This document shows positions 40,033 to 51,323 of a stretch of 64,000 bases of DNA, one piece after another. This DNA comes from Luteimonas sp. MC1572 (GTDB taxonomy: Bacteria > Pseudomonadota > Gammaproteobacteria > Xanthomonadales > Xanthomonadaceae). Made by a program: the position numbers and the translations under genes. How positions within the stretch are numbered: the stretch's first letter is position 1; each line of letters opens with the position of its first letter. A model generated the notes under the pieces. That model was not told the origin of the DNA. It did not search any database and saw only the letters and a list, made by a program, of their open reading frames with translations. Location: assembly GCF_016615815.1 (NCBI RefSeq), contig NZ_CP067112.1:434001-498000 (forward strand), given 5' to 3'.

Positions 40033-40979
40033 TGGTCGCGCCGTGCTGGAGGCTGGTGCTCAACGGCAAGTCGGCCGGCGACGACGCGCTGCGCGATGCG
40101 GTGACCGCGATCCGCGACCGCGGCGTTGCGCTCGACGTGCGGGTGACGTGGGAGGCAGGTGATGCGGAGCGCCATGTGTCCGAAGCCATCAGCGACGGCG
40201 TGGCGACGATCATCGCGGCCGGTGGCGACGGCACGCTGAGCGAAGTCGCGGCGGCGCTTGCGAACCGCGCCGACGCCGCCGACGCCCTGCCGTCGGTCGC
40301 CCTGGTGCCGATGGGCACCGCCAACGACTTCGCGAGCGCGGCCGGCATTCCGGACACGCCGTTCGACGCGATGGCGCTGGTGCTGGAGCAGCCACCTGCG
40401 GTCGTCGACCTGTTGCGCATCAGCGCGGACGGCGAGGTGCACTGGGCGGCGAACATGGCCAGCGGCGGATTCGGCACCGACGTCACCGTGGAGACCAGCG
40501 AGGGCATGAAGAAGCTGCTCGGTGGCCTGGCGTACGTGGTCACGGGCATGGCCAGGCTGGGCCGGATCGAGCCGGTCACCGCGCGCTTCAACGGCCCGGA
40601 TTTCGAATGGCACGGTGACTTCATCGCGCTCGGCATCGGCAATGGTCCGCAGGCCGGTGGCGGGCAGGCGCTGTGCCCCGACGCGCTGGTCGACGATGGC
40701 CTGCTCGAACTTACGATCGTGCCCACGCTCGAAGGCGAAGTGGGCGCGACGATGGCCACGCTGCTGGCCGACGGCAAGCATGCCGCGCTCGATCGCGTCG
40801 CGGTGCGCACGCGCCTGCCTTGGGTGGACGTGGCATCTGACGCGCCGCTCACGCTCAACCTGGATGGCGAGCCCGTCACGGCCACGCACTTCCGCATCGA
40901 ATGCGTCGCCGGGCGCCTGCGCATGCACCTGCCGGCCGGCTGCGCCCTGCTCTCCGCGAACGGTACGGGCACGCCATGA
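40032..40979 (+). CDS. YegS-like lipid kinase
   Basis: 315 residues, diacylglycerol kinase catalytic fold. The ATP-binding [10 protein letters not shown] (about residues 64-73) and GTANDFA motif are intact; the C-terminal beta-sandwich is present. YegS-type enzymes phosphorylate phosphatidylglycerol or diacylglycerol. It overlaps rpe by one base and trpE by four (ATGA), so all three are probably one transcript. Confidence 0.9.
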   Translation: MVAPCWRLVLNGKSAGDDALRDAVTAIRDRGVALDVRVTWEAGDAERHVSEAISDGVATIIAAGGDGTLSEVAAALANRADAADALPSVALVPMGTANDFASAAGIPDTPFDAMALVLEQPPAVVDLLRISADGEVHWAANMASGGFGTDVTVETSEGMKKLLGGLAYVVTGMARLGRIEPVTARFNGPDFEWHGDFIALGIGNGPQAGGGQALCPDALVDDGLLELTIVPTLEGEVGATMATLLADGKHAALDRVAVRTRLPWVDVASDAPLTLNLDGEPVTATHFRIECVAGRLRMHLPAGCALLSANGTGTP

Positions 40980-42448
40980 CCCCCGAAGAATTCCAGCGCC
41001 ACGCCGACGCCGGCCACACCCGCATCCCGGTGCTGCGCGAGGTGCTGTCGGACCTGGACACGCCGCTGTCGGTGTACCTGAAGCTGGCCGATGGCCCCAA
41101 CACCTATCTGTTCGAGTCGGTGGAAGGCGGCGAGCGCTTTGGCCGCTACTCGATCATCGGCCTGCCGGCGACGCGCGTGTACGCGTTCCATGGCCACGTG
41201 CTCAGCGTGCGCGAGCACGGCGAGGTGGTGGAGACGCGTGAGGTCGCCGATCCCTTCGCCGAGGTCGAACGCCTGCGCGCCGCGCACTCTGTGCCGCGCA
41301 TCGCCGGGCTACCGGGGTTCACCGGTGGCCTGGTGGGCTGGTTCGGCTTCGAGTGCATCGGCTATGTCGAGCAGCGCCTCGATGGTGCCGACAAACCGGA
41401 CGAGCTCGGCACGCCCGACATCCTGCTGATGGAGTCGGACGACCTCGCGGTGTTCGACAACCTCAAGGGCCGCCTGTACCTGGTGGTGCACGCCGACCCG
41501 CGCGAGCCGCAGGCGCTGGCACGCGCCAACCGTCGGCTCGATGCGCTGGTGCATCGCCTGCGCAGCGGCGGCGCGGCGTACCCCGAGATGCTGCAGCCGG
41601 CGGCGCTCGACGAAGCGGACTTCGTCTCCGGGTTCACCCGCGACGGCTTCATCGATGCGGTGAAGCGCTGCCAGGAGTACATCGCCGCCGGCGACGTGTT
41701 CCAGGTGGTGCTGTCGCAGCGGCTGTCGGTGCCTTTCCACGCGCGCCCGGTGGATGTCTACCGCGCGCTGCGTGCGTTGAACCCGTCGCCGTACATGTAC
41801 TTCCTAGACGTTGGTGGCACCCAGGTGGTGGGCAGCTCGCCGGAGATCCTCGTGCGCCAGCAGGGCGACCTGGTCACCGTGCGCCCGATCGCCGGCACCC
41901 GCCCGCGCGGAGCCACGGCCGAGGAAGACGCCGCGCTCGAGGCCGAGCTCCTGGCGGACCCCAAGGAGCGCGCCGAGCACCTGATGCTGATCGACCTCGG
42001 CCGCAACGATGTCGGCCAGGTCGCGCGCCCGGGCACGGTGGAGATGGGCGAGCGTTTCGTGATCGAGCGCTACAGCCATGTCATGCACATCGTCAGCGAG
42101 GTCACCGGGCGCCTGCGCGAAGGGCTGTCGTATACCGACGTGCTGCGCGCCACGTTCCCGGCCGGCACGGTCAGCGGCGCGCCCAAGATCCGCGCGCTGG
42201 AGATCATCCGCGAGCTCGAGCCGGTCAAGCGCAACGTGTACGCGGGCAGCATCGGCTACATCGGCTGGCACGGTGATGCCGACACCGCGATCGCCATCCG
42301 CACCGCGGTGATCCAGGGGGGCCGCCTGCACGTGCAGGCCGGCGCCGGCATCGTCTACGACTCCGACCCGGTGAAGGAGTGGGAGGAGACGATGAACAAG
42401 GGGCGCGCGCTGTTCCGCGCGGTGGCGCAGGCGGCGGGCGGGCTGTAG
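40976..42448 (+). CDS. trpE: Anthranilate synthase component I
   Basis: 490 residues. Chorismate to anthranilate with the TrpG amidotransferase. Conserved chorismate-binding motifs [16 protein letters not shown], and [11 protein letters not shown] are present, as is the N-terminal feedback region. It overlaps the lipid kinase gene by ATGA. No leader peptide or tryptophan attenuator is seen, because the start lies inside the preceding gene. Confidence 0.97.
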   Translation: MTPEEFQRHADAGHTRIPVLREVLSDLDTPLSVYLKLADGPNTYLFESVEGGERFGRYSIIGLPATRVYAFHGHVLSVREHGEVVETREVADPFAEVERLRAAHSVPRIAGLPGFTGGLVGWFGFECIGYVEQRLDGADKPDELGTPDILLMESDDLAVFDNLKGRLYLVVHADPREPQALARANRRLDALVHRLRSGGAAYPEMLQPAALDEADFVSGFTRDGFIDAVKRCQEYIAAGDVFQVVLSQRLSVPFHARPVDVYRALRALNPSPYMYFLDVGGTQVVGSSPEILVRQQGDLVTVRPIAGTRPRGATAEEDAALEAELLADPKERAEHLMLIDLGRNDVGQVARPGTVEMGERFVIERYSHVMHIVSEVTGRLREGLSYTDVLRATFPAGTVSGAPKIRALEIIRELEPVKRNVYAGSIGYIGWHGDADTAIAIRTAVIQGGRLHVQAGAGIVYDSDPVKEWEETMNKGRALFRAVAQAAGGL

Positions 42449-42505
42449 CCGGCGCGAACGCGCGGTTTGGGTGAAAATGATCGATCCGCCGGCACGGATG
42501 CAGCC

Positions 42506-43087
42506 ATGCTGCTGATGATCGACAACTACGACAGCTTCACCTTCAACCTCGTGCAGTACCTGCAGGTGCTCGGCGCCGAGGTGCGCGTGGAGCGCAACGA
42601 TGCGCTCACCGTGGATGACATCGCACGCATGGCGCCGGAGCACATCGTGCTGTCGCCGGGGCCGTGCACGCCGAACGAAGCCGGCATCTGCCTGGCGGTG
42701 ATCGAGCAGCTCGGCCCGCGCATCCCGATCCTCGGCGTGTGCCTGGGCCACCAGGCCATCGGCCAGGCGTATGGCGGGCGCGTGGTGCGCGCCAAGCGGA
42801 TCATGCACGGCAAGACTTCGCCGATCCGCCACACCGGAGCCGGCGTTTTCAGCGGCCTGCCGGATGGCTACGAGGCCACCCGCTATCATTCACTGGTGGT
42901 CGAGCAGGGCAGTCTCCCGGACTGCCTGGAAGTCACCGCCTGGACCGACGACGCCGACGGCGGCCGCGAGGAAATCATGGGCCTGCGCCACCGCGAGCAT
43001 CCGGTGCAGGGCGTGCAGTTCCATCCGGAGTCCATCCTCAGCCAGCACGGCCATGCGCTGTTGCGCAACTTCCTCGAACAGGTTTGA
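42506..43087 (+). CDS. trpG: Anthranilate synthase component II (glutamine amidotransferase)
   Basis: 193 residues, class I amidotransferase with catalytic Cys in [12 protein letters not shown] and the His-Glu pair in VQFHPES. Could also serve para-aminobenzoate synthase, as trpG does in several bacteria. 57 bases after trpE, 8 bases before trpD. Confidence 0.97.
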   Translation: MLLMIDNYDSFTFNLVQYLQVLGAEVRVERNDALTVDDIARMAPEHIVLSPGPCTPNEAGICLAVIEQLGPRIPILGVCLGHQAIGQAYGGRVVRAKRIMHGKTSPIRHTGAGVFSGLPDGYEATRYHSLVVEQGSLPDCLEVTAWTDDADGGREEIMGLRHREHPVQGVQFHPESILSQHGHALLRNFLEQV

Positions 43088-43095
43088 AGCACGCG

Positions 43096-44136
<1,041 letters not shown>

Positions 44137-44174
44137 GGTCGGCGCGCGCGGGGCCTGCCTGGCCGGACGCGTGC

Positions 44175-44209
44175 TATTTTCCAGCCTCCGTGGCATCCGC
44201 GTGATGCCA
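44175..44209 (+). promoter_or_regulatory. Candidate promoter and palindromic operator of the cyanophycin cluster
   Basis: TATTTT (44175-44180), a possible -10 box, is followed by a perfect inverted repeat, TGGCATC-CGCGT-GATGCCA (44191-44209), just past the expected transcription start and 53 bases before cphB. It could be a repressor site or a 5' mRNA hairpin. No convincing -35. Confidence 0.4.
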
Positions 44210-44262
44210 TCCATTGAATTTCGCCGTTGCGCTGGGAGCGCGCGGCCGGGAGTGTTTGCTGC

Positions 44263-45105
44263 ATGTGTCCGAGCAAGGTCGCCGACGGCGAAGAGCGTGG
44301 CTGGATCGTTCCCATCGGCGGGGCCGAGGACAAGGAAACCGGGCGCAGGATCCTCAAGCGCTTCGTGGAGCTGTGCGGCGGCCGCGATGCCGACATCGCC
44401 ATCATCCCCACCGCAAGCCGCCTGGCCGAAACCGGACCGCGCTACGAGGATCTGTTCAACAGGCTCGAGGCCGGGCGCGCGCGTTCGGTGCCGTTCGCGT
44501 CCCGCGAGGACGGTGGCCGCGATGCCTACCTGCGCCAGCTGGAGGAGGCCACCGGGGTGTTCATCACCGGCGGCAACCAGCTCCGCCTGTCGACCATCCT
44601 CGGCGGCACCGCGGCCGCACGCATGATCCGCGAACGCAACGCCAGCGGCGTGCATGTCGGCGGCACCAGCGCCGGCGCCAGCATCCTCAGCGAGCACATG
44701 ATCGCGTTCGGCAAGGAAGGTTCGTCGCCGCGCGCCAGCAGCGTGCGGCTCGCGCCCGGGCTGGGGCTGACCAACCGCTTCATCATCGACCAGCATTTCC
44801 GCGAACGCGACCGGCTTGGCCGGCTGGTGGCGGCGCAGGCCTACAACCCGTTCGCGATCGGCATCGGCCTGGACGAGGACACCGCCGCCTTCATCGCCCC
44901 CGACAATACGCTCGAGGTCGAGGGCAGCGGCTCGATCACCGTCGTCGATGCCAGCGGCCTGCAGTTCTCGTCGATGGCCGAAGCGGGCCAGGACGATCCG
45001 GTGTGCCTGCTCGGGCTCACCGTCCACATCCTGGTGGCGGGCGCCACCTACAACCTGCATACGCGCCGCGCGTCGCCCGGTACATTGGCCGACACACACG
45101 ATTGA
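44263..45105 (+). CDS. cphB: Cyanophycinase
   Basis: 280 residues, peptidase family S51. Hydrolyses cyanophycin to beta-Asp-Arg dipeptides. The catalytic serine sits in GGTSAGAS (about residue 138), with GWIVPIGGAEDK at the N-terminus and FITGGNQ upstream. Cytosolic form, with no signal peptide, so it serves mobilisation of an internal store. The ATG at 44263 is chosen over a TTG at 44227 because a GGGAG lies upstream; the spacing is rather long. 28 bases before cphA. Confidence 0.93.
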   Translation: MCPSKVADGEERGWIVPIGGAEDKETGRRILKRFVELCGGRDADIAIIPTASRLAETGPRYEDLFNRLEAGRARSVPFASREDGGRDAYLRQLEEATGVFITGGNQLRLSTILGGTAAARMIRERNASGVHVGGTSAGASILSEHMIAFGKEGSSPRASSVRLAPGLGLTNRFIIDQHFRERDRLGRLVAAQAYNPFAIGIGLDEDTAAFIAPDNTLEVEGSGSITVVDASGLQFSSMAEAGQDDPVCLLGLTVHILVAGATYNLHTRRASPGTLADTHD

Positions 45106-45132
45106 TCCAAACGCCACCATGAAGGGAATGAC

Positions 45133-47925
45133 ATGCGCGTCCTGAACCGTTCCGTCTACGTCGGTCCATCGCTTTACGCGCACTTCCCGGTGATCCGCCT
45201 CGAGCTCGACCTGGGCCTGCTGGAGCAGTGGCCCACCGCGCGCCTGGGCGCCGGTTTCATCGATGGACTGGTTGCCGCGCTCCCGGGCCTGGCCGAGCAC
45301 GGCTGCTCGTACCGCGAGCCCGGAGGCTTCCTCCGCCGGCTGCGCGAAGGCCAGGGCACCTGGCTCGGCCACGTGCTGGAGCACGTCGCGATCGAACTGC
45401 AGAACGTCGCCGGCGAAGACGTCACGTTCGGCAAGACCCGCGGCATCGACGACGACCGTCCCGGCGTGTACGCGGTGATCTACGAGTACGCGCAGCGCGA
45501 GGAAGGCATCGCCGCCGGCGAGCTCGCGCTGAAGCTGCTGGAATCGCTGTTGCCCGCGGAGCTGCGCACGCCCGGCAGCGTGCCCGATGGCTGGGAATGG
45601 GACGAGGCGCTGACCGCGTTCATCCGCTACGCGCAGCGACGCCAGCTGGGCCCGTCGACGGCATCGCTGGTGCGCGCCGCCGAGGAGCGCGACATCCCGT
45701 GGATGCGCCTCAACGAGCAGTCGCTGGTGCAGTTCGGCCACGGCAAGTACCAGCAGCGCATCCAGGCCACGGTCACCGGGCGCACCTCGCACATCGCCGT
45801 TGAGCTCGCCAGCGACAAGGAAGAAACCAACAAGATCCTTGGCGCACTCGGCCTGCCGGTGCCGCGGCAGGTCATGGCCAGCAGCCAGACCGATGCCATC
45901 AAGGCGGCGAACCGGCTGGGCGGCTCCGTGGTGCTGAAGCCGTGGAACGGCAACCACGGTCGCGGCATCACCATCGACGTAAGTGGCGACGACGCCATCC
46001 GCGAGGCGTTCAACGCCGCGCGCGAGCATGCGCGCTCGGTGATCGTGGAGACCTTCCAGCCCGGCGACGACCACCGCCTGCTGGTGGTCGATGGCGAGCT
46101 CGTCGCCGCCACCCGGCGCACGCCCGGGCACGTGGTGGGTGACGGCCGCAGCACCATCGCCGAGCTGGTGGAGGTGGTGAACCAGGACCCGCGCCGCGGC
46201 GTGGGCCACGAGAAGGTGCTGACGCGGCTGGAACTCGACGATGCCGCGGTGCTGATGATGGAGCGCGTGGGCATGGCCGCCGATTCGGTGCCGGCCGAAG
46301 GCGAGGTGGTGTACCTGCGCGCCACCGCCAACCTGTCCACCGGCGGCACCGCCACCGACGTCACCGACACCATCCACCCCGACAACCGCGACATGGCCGA
46401 GCGCGCGGTGCGCGCGATCGGGCTGGACGTCGGCGGCGTGGATTTCATCACCCCCAACATCGCCGAGAGCTATCGCACCATCGGCGGGGCGATCTGCGAG
46501 GTCAACGCCGCGCCCGGTTTCCGCATGCACGTGGCACCCAGCGAGGGCACGCCGCGCGATCCCGCCGGGCGCGTGATCGACATGCTGTTCCCCGCCGGCG
46601 CATCGACGCGCGTGCCGATCGCGGCCATCACCGGCACCAACGGCAAGACCACCACCGCGCGCATGCTCGCGCACATCACCAAGATGGCCGGCTACACGCC
46701 CGGGCTCACCACCACCGACGGCGTCTACATCGACGGCCAGCGCACGGTGGAAGGCGACATGACCGGGCCGACTTCGGCACGCATGGTGCTGCGCGACCCG
46801 CAGATCGACATGGCGGTGCTTGAAACCGCGCGCGGCGGCCTGCTGCGCGCCGGCATGGGCGTGCGCCACGTGGACGTGGGCGCGGTGCTCAACGTCGCCG
46901 CCGACCATCTCGGCCTGAAGGGCATCGACACGCTGGAGCAGCTCGCCGAGGTCAAGCGCGTGGTGGTGGAGGTGGCGCGCGAGTGCGCGGTGCTCAACGC
47001 CGACGACCCGCAGGTGCTGCGCATGTCCGCGTACACCGATGCGCGCAGCATCTGCTACGTGACCATGAACCCTTCGCACGCGCTGGTGCGCGAACACATC
47101 CGCGCCGGCGGCGGCGCCTGCGCGCTGGAGGCGGGCGTCAACGGCCAGATGATCACGCTGTACGACAAGGGCGCGCACCTGCCGTTGATGTGGACGCACC
47201 TGATCCCGGCGACGCTCGAGGGACGCGCGCTGCACAACGTGCAGAACGCGATGTTCGCCGCCGCCATGGCCCATGCGCTGGGCATCAGGCTCGATGCCAT
47301 CCGCCAGGGCCTGCGCACCTTCGATTCCACGTTCTTCCAGGCCCCCGGCCGCATGAACGTGTTCGAGGGGCACCCGTTCAAGGTGGTGATGGACTACGCG
47401 CACAACGCGCACGCGGTGGCGATGATGGCCGAGCTGGCGCAGCGGCTGGATGTCGCCGGGCGCCGGATCGTGGTCGTCGCCGGGCCGGGCGACCGCCGCG
47501 ACGAGGACCTGGTGGCGATCGCCGGCAGCGTCGCCGGGAAGTTCGACCACTACATCGTGCGCCGCGACGACAGCCTGCGCGGCCGCGACGGCGACGAGGT
47601 GCCGCGCATCATCTCCGACGCGCTGCGCGCCGCCGGCGTGGGCGACGATGCGATCAGCGTGATCGCCGACGAGCAGGCCGCGGTGGACGCCGCGATGCGC
47701 ATGGGCCGCGCCGGCGACCTGGTGCTGGTGCTGGCCGACGCGCTCACCCGCACCTGGAAGCAGATCACCAAGTTCCGCGCCGATGGCGAGGCGCCGCCCG
47801 CACCGGTGCGCGCGGAGCCGCCGACGCTCTCGGAGTCCGAGCACGACGCGGCCACGGTGGCGGCGATGGACGGCGTGGTGCGCGACGAGCGCGGCCTGGT
47901 GTTCGAGCGCGAAGAGAACGACTGA
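45133..47925 (+). CDS. cphA: Cyanophycin synthetase
   Basis: 930 residues, full CphA1 length. Polymerises aspartate and arginine into multi-L-arginyl-poly-L-aspartate. Three parts are seen: an N-terminal domain (about 1-165), an ATP-grasp domain (about 215-480, with LKPWNGNHGRGITID), which adds Asp to the backbone, and a Mur-ligase domain from about 495 (ITGTNGKTTT, then ETARGG and the DYAHN motif), which adds Arg to the side chain. GAAGGGAATG precedes the ATG. 20 bases before the shorter homologue. Confidence 0.96.
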   Translation: MRVLNRSVYVGPSLYAHFPVIRLELDLGLLEQWPTARLGAGFIDGLVAALPGLAEHGCSYREPGGFLRRLREGQGTWLGHVLEHVAIELQNVAGEDVTFGKTRGIDDDRPGVYAVIYEYAQREEGIAAGELALKLLESLLPAELRTPGSVPDGWEWDEALTAFIRYAQRRQLGPSTASLVRAAEERDIPWMRLNEQSLVQFGHGKYQQRIQATVTGRTSHIAVELASDKEETNKILGALGLPVPRQVMASSQTDAIKAANRLGGSVVLKPWNGNHGRGITIDVSGDDAIREAFNAAREHARSVIVETFQPGDDHRLLVVDGELVAATRRTPGHVVGDGRSTIAELVEVVNQDPRRGVGHEKVLTRLELDDAAVLMMERVGMAADSVPAEGEVVYLRATANLSTGGTATDVTDTIHPDNRDMAERAVRAIGLDVGGVDFITPNIAESYRTIGGAICEVNAAPGFRMHVAPSEGTPRDPAGRVIDMLFPAGASTRVPIAAITGTNGKTTTARMLAHITKMAGYTPGLTTTDGVYIDGQRTVEGDMTGPTSARMVLRDPQIDMAVLETARGGLLRAGMGVRHVDVGAVLNVAADHLGLKGIDTLEQLAEVKRVVVEVARECAVLNADDPQVLRMSAYTDARSICYVTMNPSHALVREHIRAGGGACALEAGVNGQMITLYDKGAHLPLMWTHLIPATLEGRALHNVQNAMFAAAMAHALGIRLDAIRQGLRTFDSTFFQAPGRMNVFEGHPFKVVMDYAHNAHAVAMMAELAQRLDVAGRRIVVVAGPGDRRDEDLVAIAGSVAGKFDHYIVRRDDSLRGRDGDEVPRIISDALRAAGVGDDAISVIADEQAAVDAAMRMGRAGDLVLVLADALTRTWKQITKFRADGEAPPAPVRAEPPTLSESEHDAATVAAMDGVVRDERGLVFEREEND

Positions 47926-47945
47926 GATGACCGGCGGGTACTGAC

Positions 47946-49730
47946 GTGGCGGACGCATTCGAGGACTCGCGCCGGCTCACCGGCGGCAACGTCTATTTCG
48001 CAGGTCCCGGCGCCGCGCTGGAAGCGGCGGCCGGTGCCGCGGCGGACGCCGCGACGCTCGCGCGCTGGGCCGGCAACATCGCCGCGGCGCGCGCGGCGCT
48101 CGGCTGGCCTGTCGGCGCGGTGCTGGTGCGCCCGCATGCCAGCGGCGCCTCGCTGGCGTTCGAGGCTCCGTTCGACCAGCTGTATGCCGCCACCGAGGTC
48201 AACGAGTGGGCGTGGACGGCCGCCGTGGCGTCCACCAGCGGCGACCCCGGTGCCGCGTACCTGGCGCCGGGGCATGCGGCCTGTCGCGATGCCGACAGCG
48301 CGCTGCACACGCTGCGCGCGGTCGCCGCGGCCGAAGCCAACCCGGCGCTGGTCGCGCTGCGCGCCGCCGCCCATGCGCGCGGCCTGCCGTTCCTGTTCGA
48401 CGACGACGAGGCCACCGTCGGTGCCGGCCGTGGCGCAGCCACCTGGCCGGTGCATGCGCTGCCGGCGGCCGACGCGATCGACTGGGCGGCGCTGCACGAC
48501 ATTCCGTCGGCGCTGGTCACCGGCTCCAACGGCAAGACCACGACCGTGCGCCTGGTCGCGGCGATGACGCGTGCGCACGGCTGGCCCACCGCGCACAGCT
48601 GCACCGATGGCGTGTTCTTCGACGGCGTCGAACTCGAATCCGGCGACTACTCCGGCCCGACCGGCGCGCGCACCGCGCTGCGCCAGCCCCACGCCGAGGC
48701 CGCGGTGCTCGAAACCGCCCGTGGCGGCCTGCTGCGCCGCGGCCTGGCGGTGGAGCGCGTACGGGCGGCCGTGGTCACCAATGTCAGCGAGGACCACTTC
48801 GGCGAATACGGCGTGCACGGGCTGGCCGACCTAGCGCGGGTCAAGCTCACGGTGGCACGCGCGGTGGCCGATGACGGCCTGCTGGTGCTCAACGCCGATG
48901 ACGCACTGCTGCGCGAACTTGGCGCTGACAGCGACCGCTCGCTGGGCTGGTTCGCGCTGGATGCGGAAGCGCCATGGCTGGTGGCGCATCGCGCCCGCGG
49001 CGGGGCGACCTGCGGCGTGCGCGCCGGTCGCCTGCAGCTGCACTGGCAGGGCAAGGACCACGACCTCGGCGTGGTGGCGGACATGCCGCTCGCGCTGGGC
49101 GGCCGCGCCACCTACAACGTCGCCAACATCGCCGCCGCGAGCCTCGCGGCGTCCGCCATGGGCGTGCCGCCGGCGACGATTGCCGGCGCGCTCGCACGCT
49201 TCGGCGCGGGCACTGGCGACAATCCCGGGCGCCTGCAGCACTGGCGCTTCGACACGCTCGACGTGTTCGTGGACTACGCGCACAACCCCGACGGCCTGCA
49301 CGGTTTCCTGCGCGCGATCGGCGCCGGGGAACGTGGCGGTCGCCTGGCGTTGATCCTCGGCCACGCCGGCAACCGCGAAGACGCCGACCTGCGCGCGGTG
49401 GCCGCGACCGCGGCGGCCTACCGCCCAGAGCTGGTGGTGCTGAAGGACATCGGCGGCTACGAGCGCGGCCGCGCCGCGGGCGAGGTGGCCGGTATCATGC
49501 GTGCCACGCTGCTTGCTTCGGGCGTCGGCGCGGACGCGATCGAGACCCGTCTCGACGAGGTCGAGGCCGCGCGCCGACCGCTCGAATGGGCGCGTGCCGG
49601 CGACCTGCTCGCACTGCCGGTCCATGAACTTTCCGCGCGTGCCAGCGTGGTCCGCCTGCTCGACGCGCTGCACGCGCAGGGCTGGCGGCCCGGCCAGCCG
49701 CTGCCCCCGATACAGGACGACATGCCATGA
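47946..49730 (+). CDS. Cyanophycin synthetase-like Mur ligase (no ATP-grasp domain)
   Basis: 594 residues. The Mur-ligase module starts near residue 190 ([26 protein letters not shown]) and is collinear with the C-terminal half of cphA, but the ATP-grasp domain is missing. The first ~190 residues resemble the N-terminal domain of CphA only loosely. It may bind and add the side-chain amino acid, replace Arg by another residue, or assist CphA. GTG start at 47946. Its stop overlaps the ATG of trpC (ATGA, 49727-49730). Confidence 0.82.
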   Translation: MADAFEDSRRLTGGNVYFAGPGAALEAAAGAAADAATLARWAGNIAAARAALGWPVGAVLVRPHASGASLAFEAPFDQLYAATEVNEWAWTAAVASTSGDPGAAYLAPGHAACRDADSALHTLRAVAAAEANPALVALRAAAHARGLPFLFDDDEATVGAGRGAATWPVHALPAADAIDWAALHDIPSALVTGSNGKTTTVRLVAAMTRAHGWPTAHSCTDGVFFDGVELESGDYSGPTGARTALRQPHAEAAVLETARGGLLRRGLAVERVRAAVVTNVSEDHFGEYGVHGLADLARVKLTVARAVADDGLLVLNADDALLRELGADSDRSLGWFALDAEAPWLVAHRARGGATCGVRAGRLQLHWQGKDHDLGVVADMPLALGGRATYNVANIAAASLAASAMGVPPATIAGALARFGAGTGDNPGRLQHWRFDTLDVFVDYAHNPDGLHGFLRAIGAGERGGRLALILGHAGNREDADLRAVAATAAAYRPELVVLKDIGGYERGRAAGEVAGIMRATLLASGVGADAIETRLDEVEAARRPLEWARAGDLLALPVHELSARASVVRLLDALHAQGWRPGQPLPPIQDDMP

Positions 49731-50545
49731 CCCAACCCCGCCACGACGTGCTGCGCCGCATCCTCGCGCGCAAGGTGGAGGAAGTCGCCGAGCGCAGCGC
49801 GCGCGTGCCGCGCGAGGCGCTTGCCGCGCGCCTGGCCGATGCGCCGCCGGTGCGCGGCTTCGCCGCGGCCATCGAGCGCGTCGCCGCGTCCGGTCGCCCG
49901 GCGGTGATCGCCGAGGTCAAGAAGGCCAGCCCGTCGAAGGGCGTGATCCGGGCGGACTTCGATCCCGCCGCGATCGCGCGCAGCTACGAAGCCGGCGGTG
50001 CCGCCTGCCTGTCGGTGCTCACCGACATCGACTTCTTCCAGGGCGCCGATGCCTACCTGCAGCTGGCGCGCGACGCCTGCGGCCTGCCGGTGCTGCGCAA
50101 GGACTTCATCGTCGATGCCTACCAGGTCGACGAGGCGCGCGTGCTCGGTGCCGACTGCGTGCTGCTGATCGTCGCCGCGCTCGACGATGCGCGCCTCGCC
50201 GCGCTCAGCGCGCAGGCGCTCGCGCTGGGCATGGACGTGCTGGCCGAGGTGCACGACGCGGACGAATTCGCACGCGCGCTGCGGCTGCCGGCGGTCGAGG
50301 GCCGCGCGCCGCTGCTGGGCGTCAACAACCGCGACCTGCGCAGCTTCGAGGTGTCGCTGGAGACCAGCGAAGCGCTGGCTGCCAGCGTGCCCGCCGGGCG
50401 GCGGCTGGTGTCCGAGAGCGGAATCATGACCACGGCGGATGTCGCGCGGCTGCGCGCGGCGGGCATCGAGGCGTTCCTGGTCGGCGAAGCCTTCATGCGT
50501 GCCGACGACCCGGGCGAGGCGCTGCGCGCGCTGTTCGCGGCATGA
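49727..50545 (+). CDS. trpC: Indole-3-glycerol phosphate synthase
   Basis: 272 residues, monofunctional. Ring closure of carboxyphenylaminodeoxyribulose phosphate to indole glycerol phosphate. Conserved [23 protein letters not shown] and [10 protein letters not shown] are intact. Starts within the stop of the cyanophycin-like ligase gene and its own stop overlaps the next ATG, so it is embedded in a coupled chain with the cyanophycin genes upstream. Confidence 0.97.
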   Translation: MTQPRHDVLRRILARKVEEVAERSARVPREALAARLADAPPVRGFAAAIERVAASGRPAVIAEVKKASPSKGVIRADFDPAAIARSYEAGGAACLSVLTDIDFFQGADAYLQLARDACGLPVLRKDFIVDAYQVDEARVLGADCVLLIVAALDDARLAALSAQALALGMDVLAEVHDADEFARALRLPAVEGRAPLLGVNNRDLRSFEVSLETSEALAASVPAGRRLVSESGIMTTADVARLRAAGIEAFLVGEAFMRADDPGEALRALFAA

Positions 50546-51291
50546 GCAGTGGTCCCCACCCCGGCGCGGCTCGTGGCGTGCCGCGCGCGGACGCGCCGCT
50601 GGTGGTGTTCGATTTCGACCACACGCTGTACGACGGGGACTCCGGAAGCCACCTGTTCGCCTGGCTGATCCGCCGCAGTGCGTGGCGCACCGCGCTGGCA
50701 TTGCTGCTGGCGCCGGTGTTCGCGCCGATGGTGGCGTTCCTGCCGACGCGGCGCATCGGCATCTCGGCGTTCGTCTGGGCCGGTACGGTCGGCTTCCACC
50801 GGCGCCGCGACCTCGACGCGCTGATCGACACCTATGTCGCCGGCCACGTCGACACCATCCGCGCCAGGCTGCTGCCGACGGCGCTGGCGGTGTTCCAGGC
50901 GCATCGCGAGCGCGGTGACCGCGTCGTGGTGGCGACCGGCGCACCCCCGGAACTGGCGCGCGCGATCCTCGCGTTCGTCGCCCAGGAGGACGTGCCGGTC
51001 GTGGGCACGCTCGCGGGTCCGCGCTTGGGCGCGGTGGTCGCGGTGCGCCACTGCCACAACGAGGAGAAGATGCGCATGCTGCGCGAGCGCGGCTGGGGCG
51101 GCATCGATATCGCGTACTCCGACTCCAGCGCGGACCTGCCGCTGCTGCGCGCGGCGCGCGCGCCGGTGGTGGTCAATCCCAAGCCCGGCGCGGTGGCGCT
51201 GTTCCGCCGCGAACTTCCGGCCGGCACGCCGATCCTCAACTGGGGCTGCCCGGGGCGTGCCGGCGATCCGGTGGCGACCGCGCAGGGCTGA
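50542..51291 (+). CDS. HAD-IB family phosphatase
   Basis: 249 residues. HAD motif [12 protein letters not shown], motif [10 protein letters not shown], motif III Lys in HNEEKMRML, and motif [18 protein letters not shown] members include phosphoserine phosphatase and phosphatidylglycerophosphatase-like enzymes; the substrate is not evident. Overlaps trpC by ATGA, so coexpressed. One hydrophobic segment (about residues 50-75) may touch the membrane. Confidence 0.87.
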   Translation: MSSGPHPGAARGVPRADAPLVVFDFDHTLYDGDSGSHLFAWLIRRSAWRTALALLLAPVFAPMVAFLPTRRIGISAFVWAGTVGFHRRRDLDALIDTYVAGHVDTIRARLLPTALAVFQAHRERGDRVVVATGAPPELARAILAFVAQEDVPVVGTLAGPRLGAVVAVRHCHNEEKMRMLRERGWGGIDIAYSDSSADLPLLRAARAPVVVNPKPGAVALFRRELPAGTPILNWGCPGRAGDPVATAQG

Positions 51292-51323
51292 AGCAGGCGT
51301 GCGCGCATGGCGCGCCGGCCGAG

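Noticed and set aside
40800..40975. Tryptophan attenuator before trpE
   Set aside because: The region is coding for the lipid kinase, and no Trp-rich leader peptide or terminator is present.
42449..42505. Attenuator or riboswitch between trpE and trpG
   Set aside because: Only 57 bases, without a stable hairpin plus U-tract.
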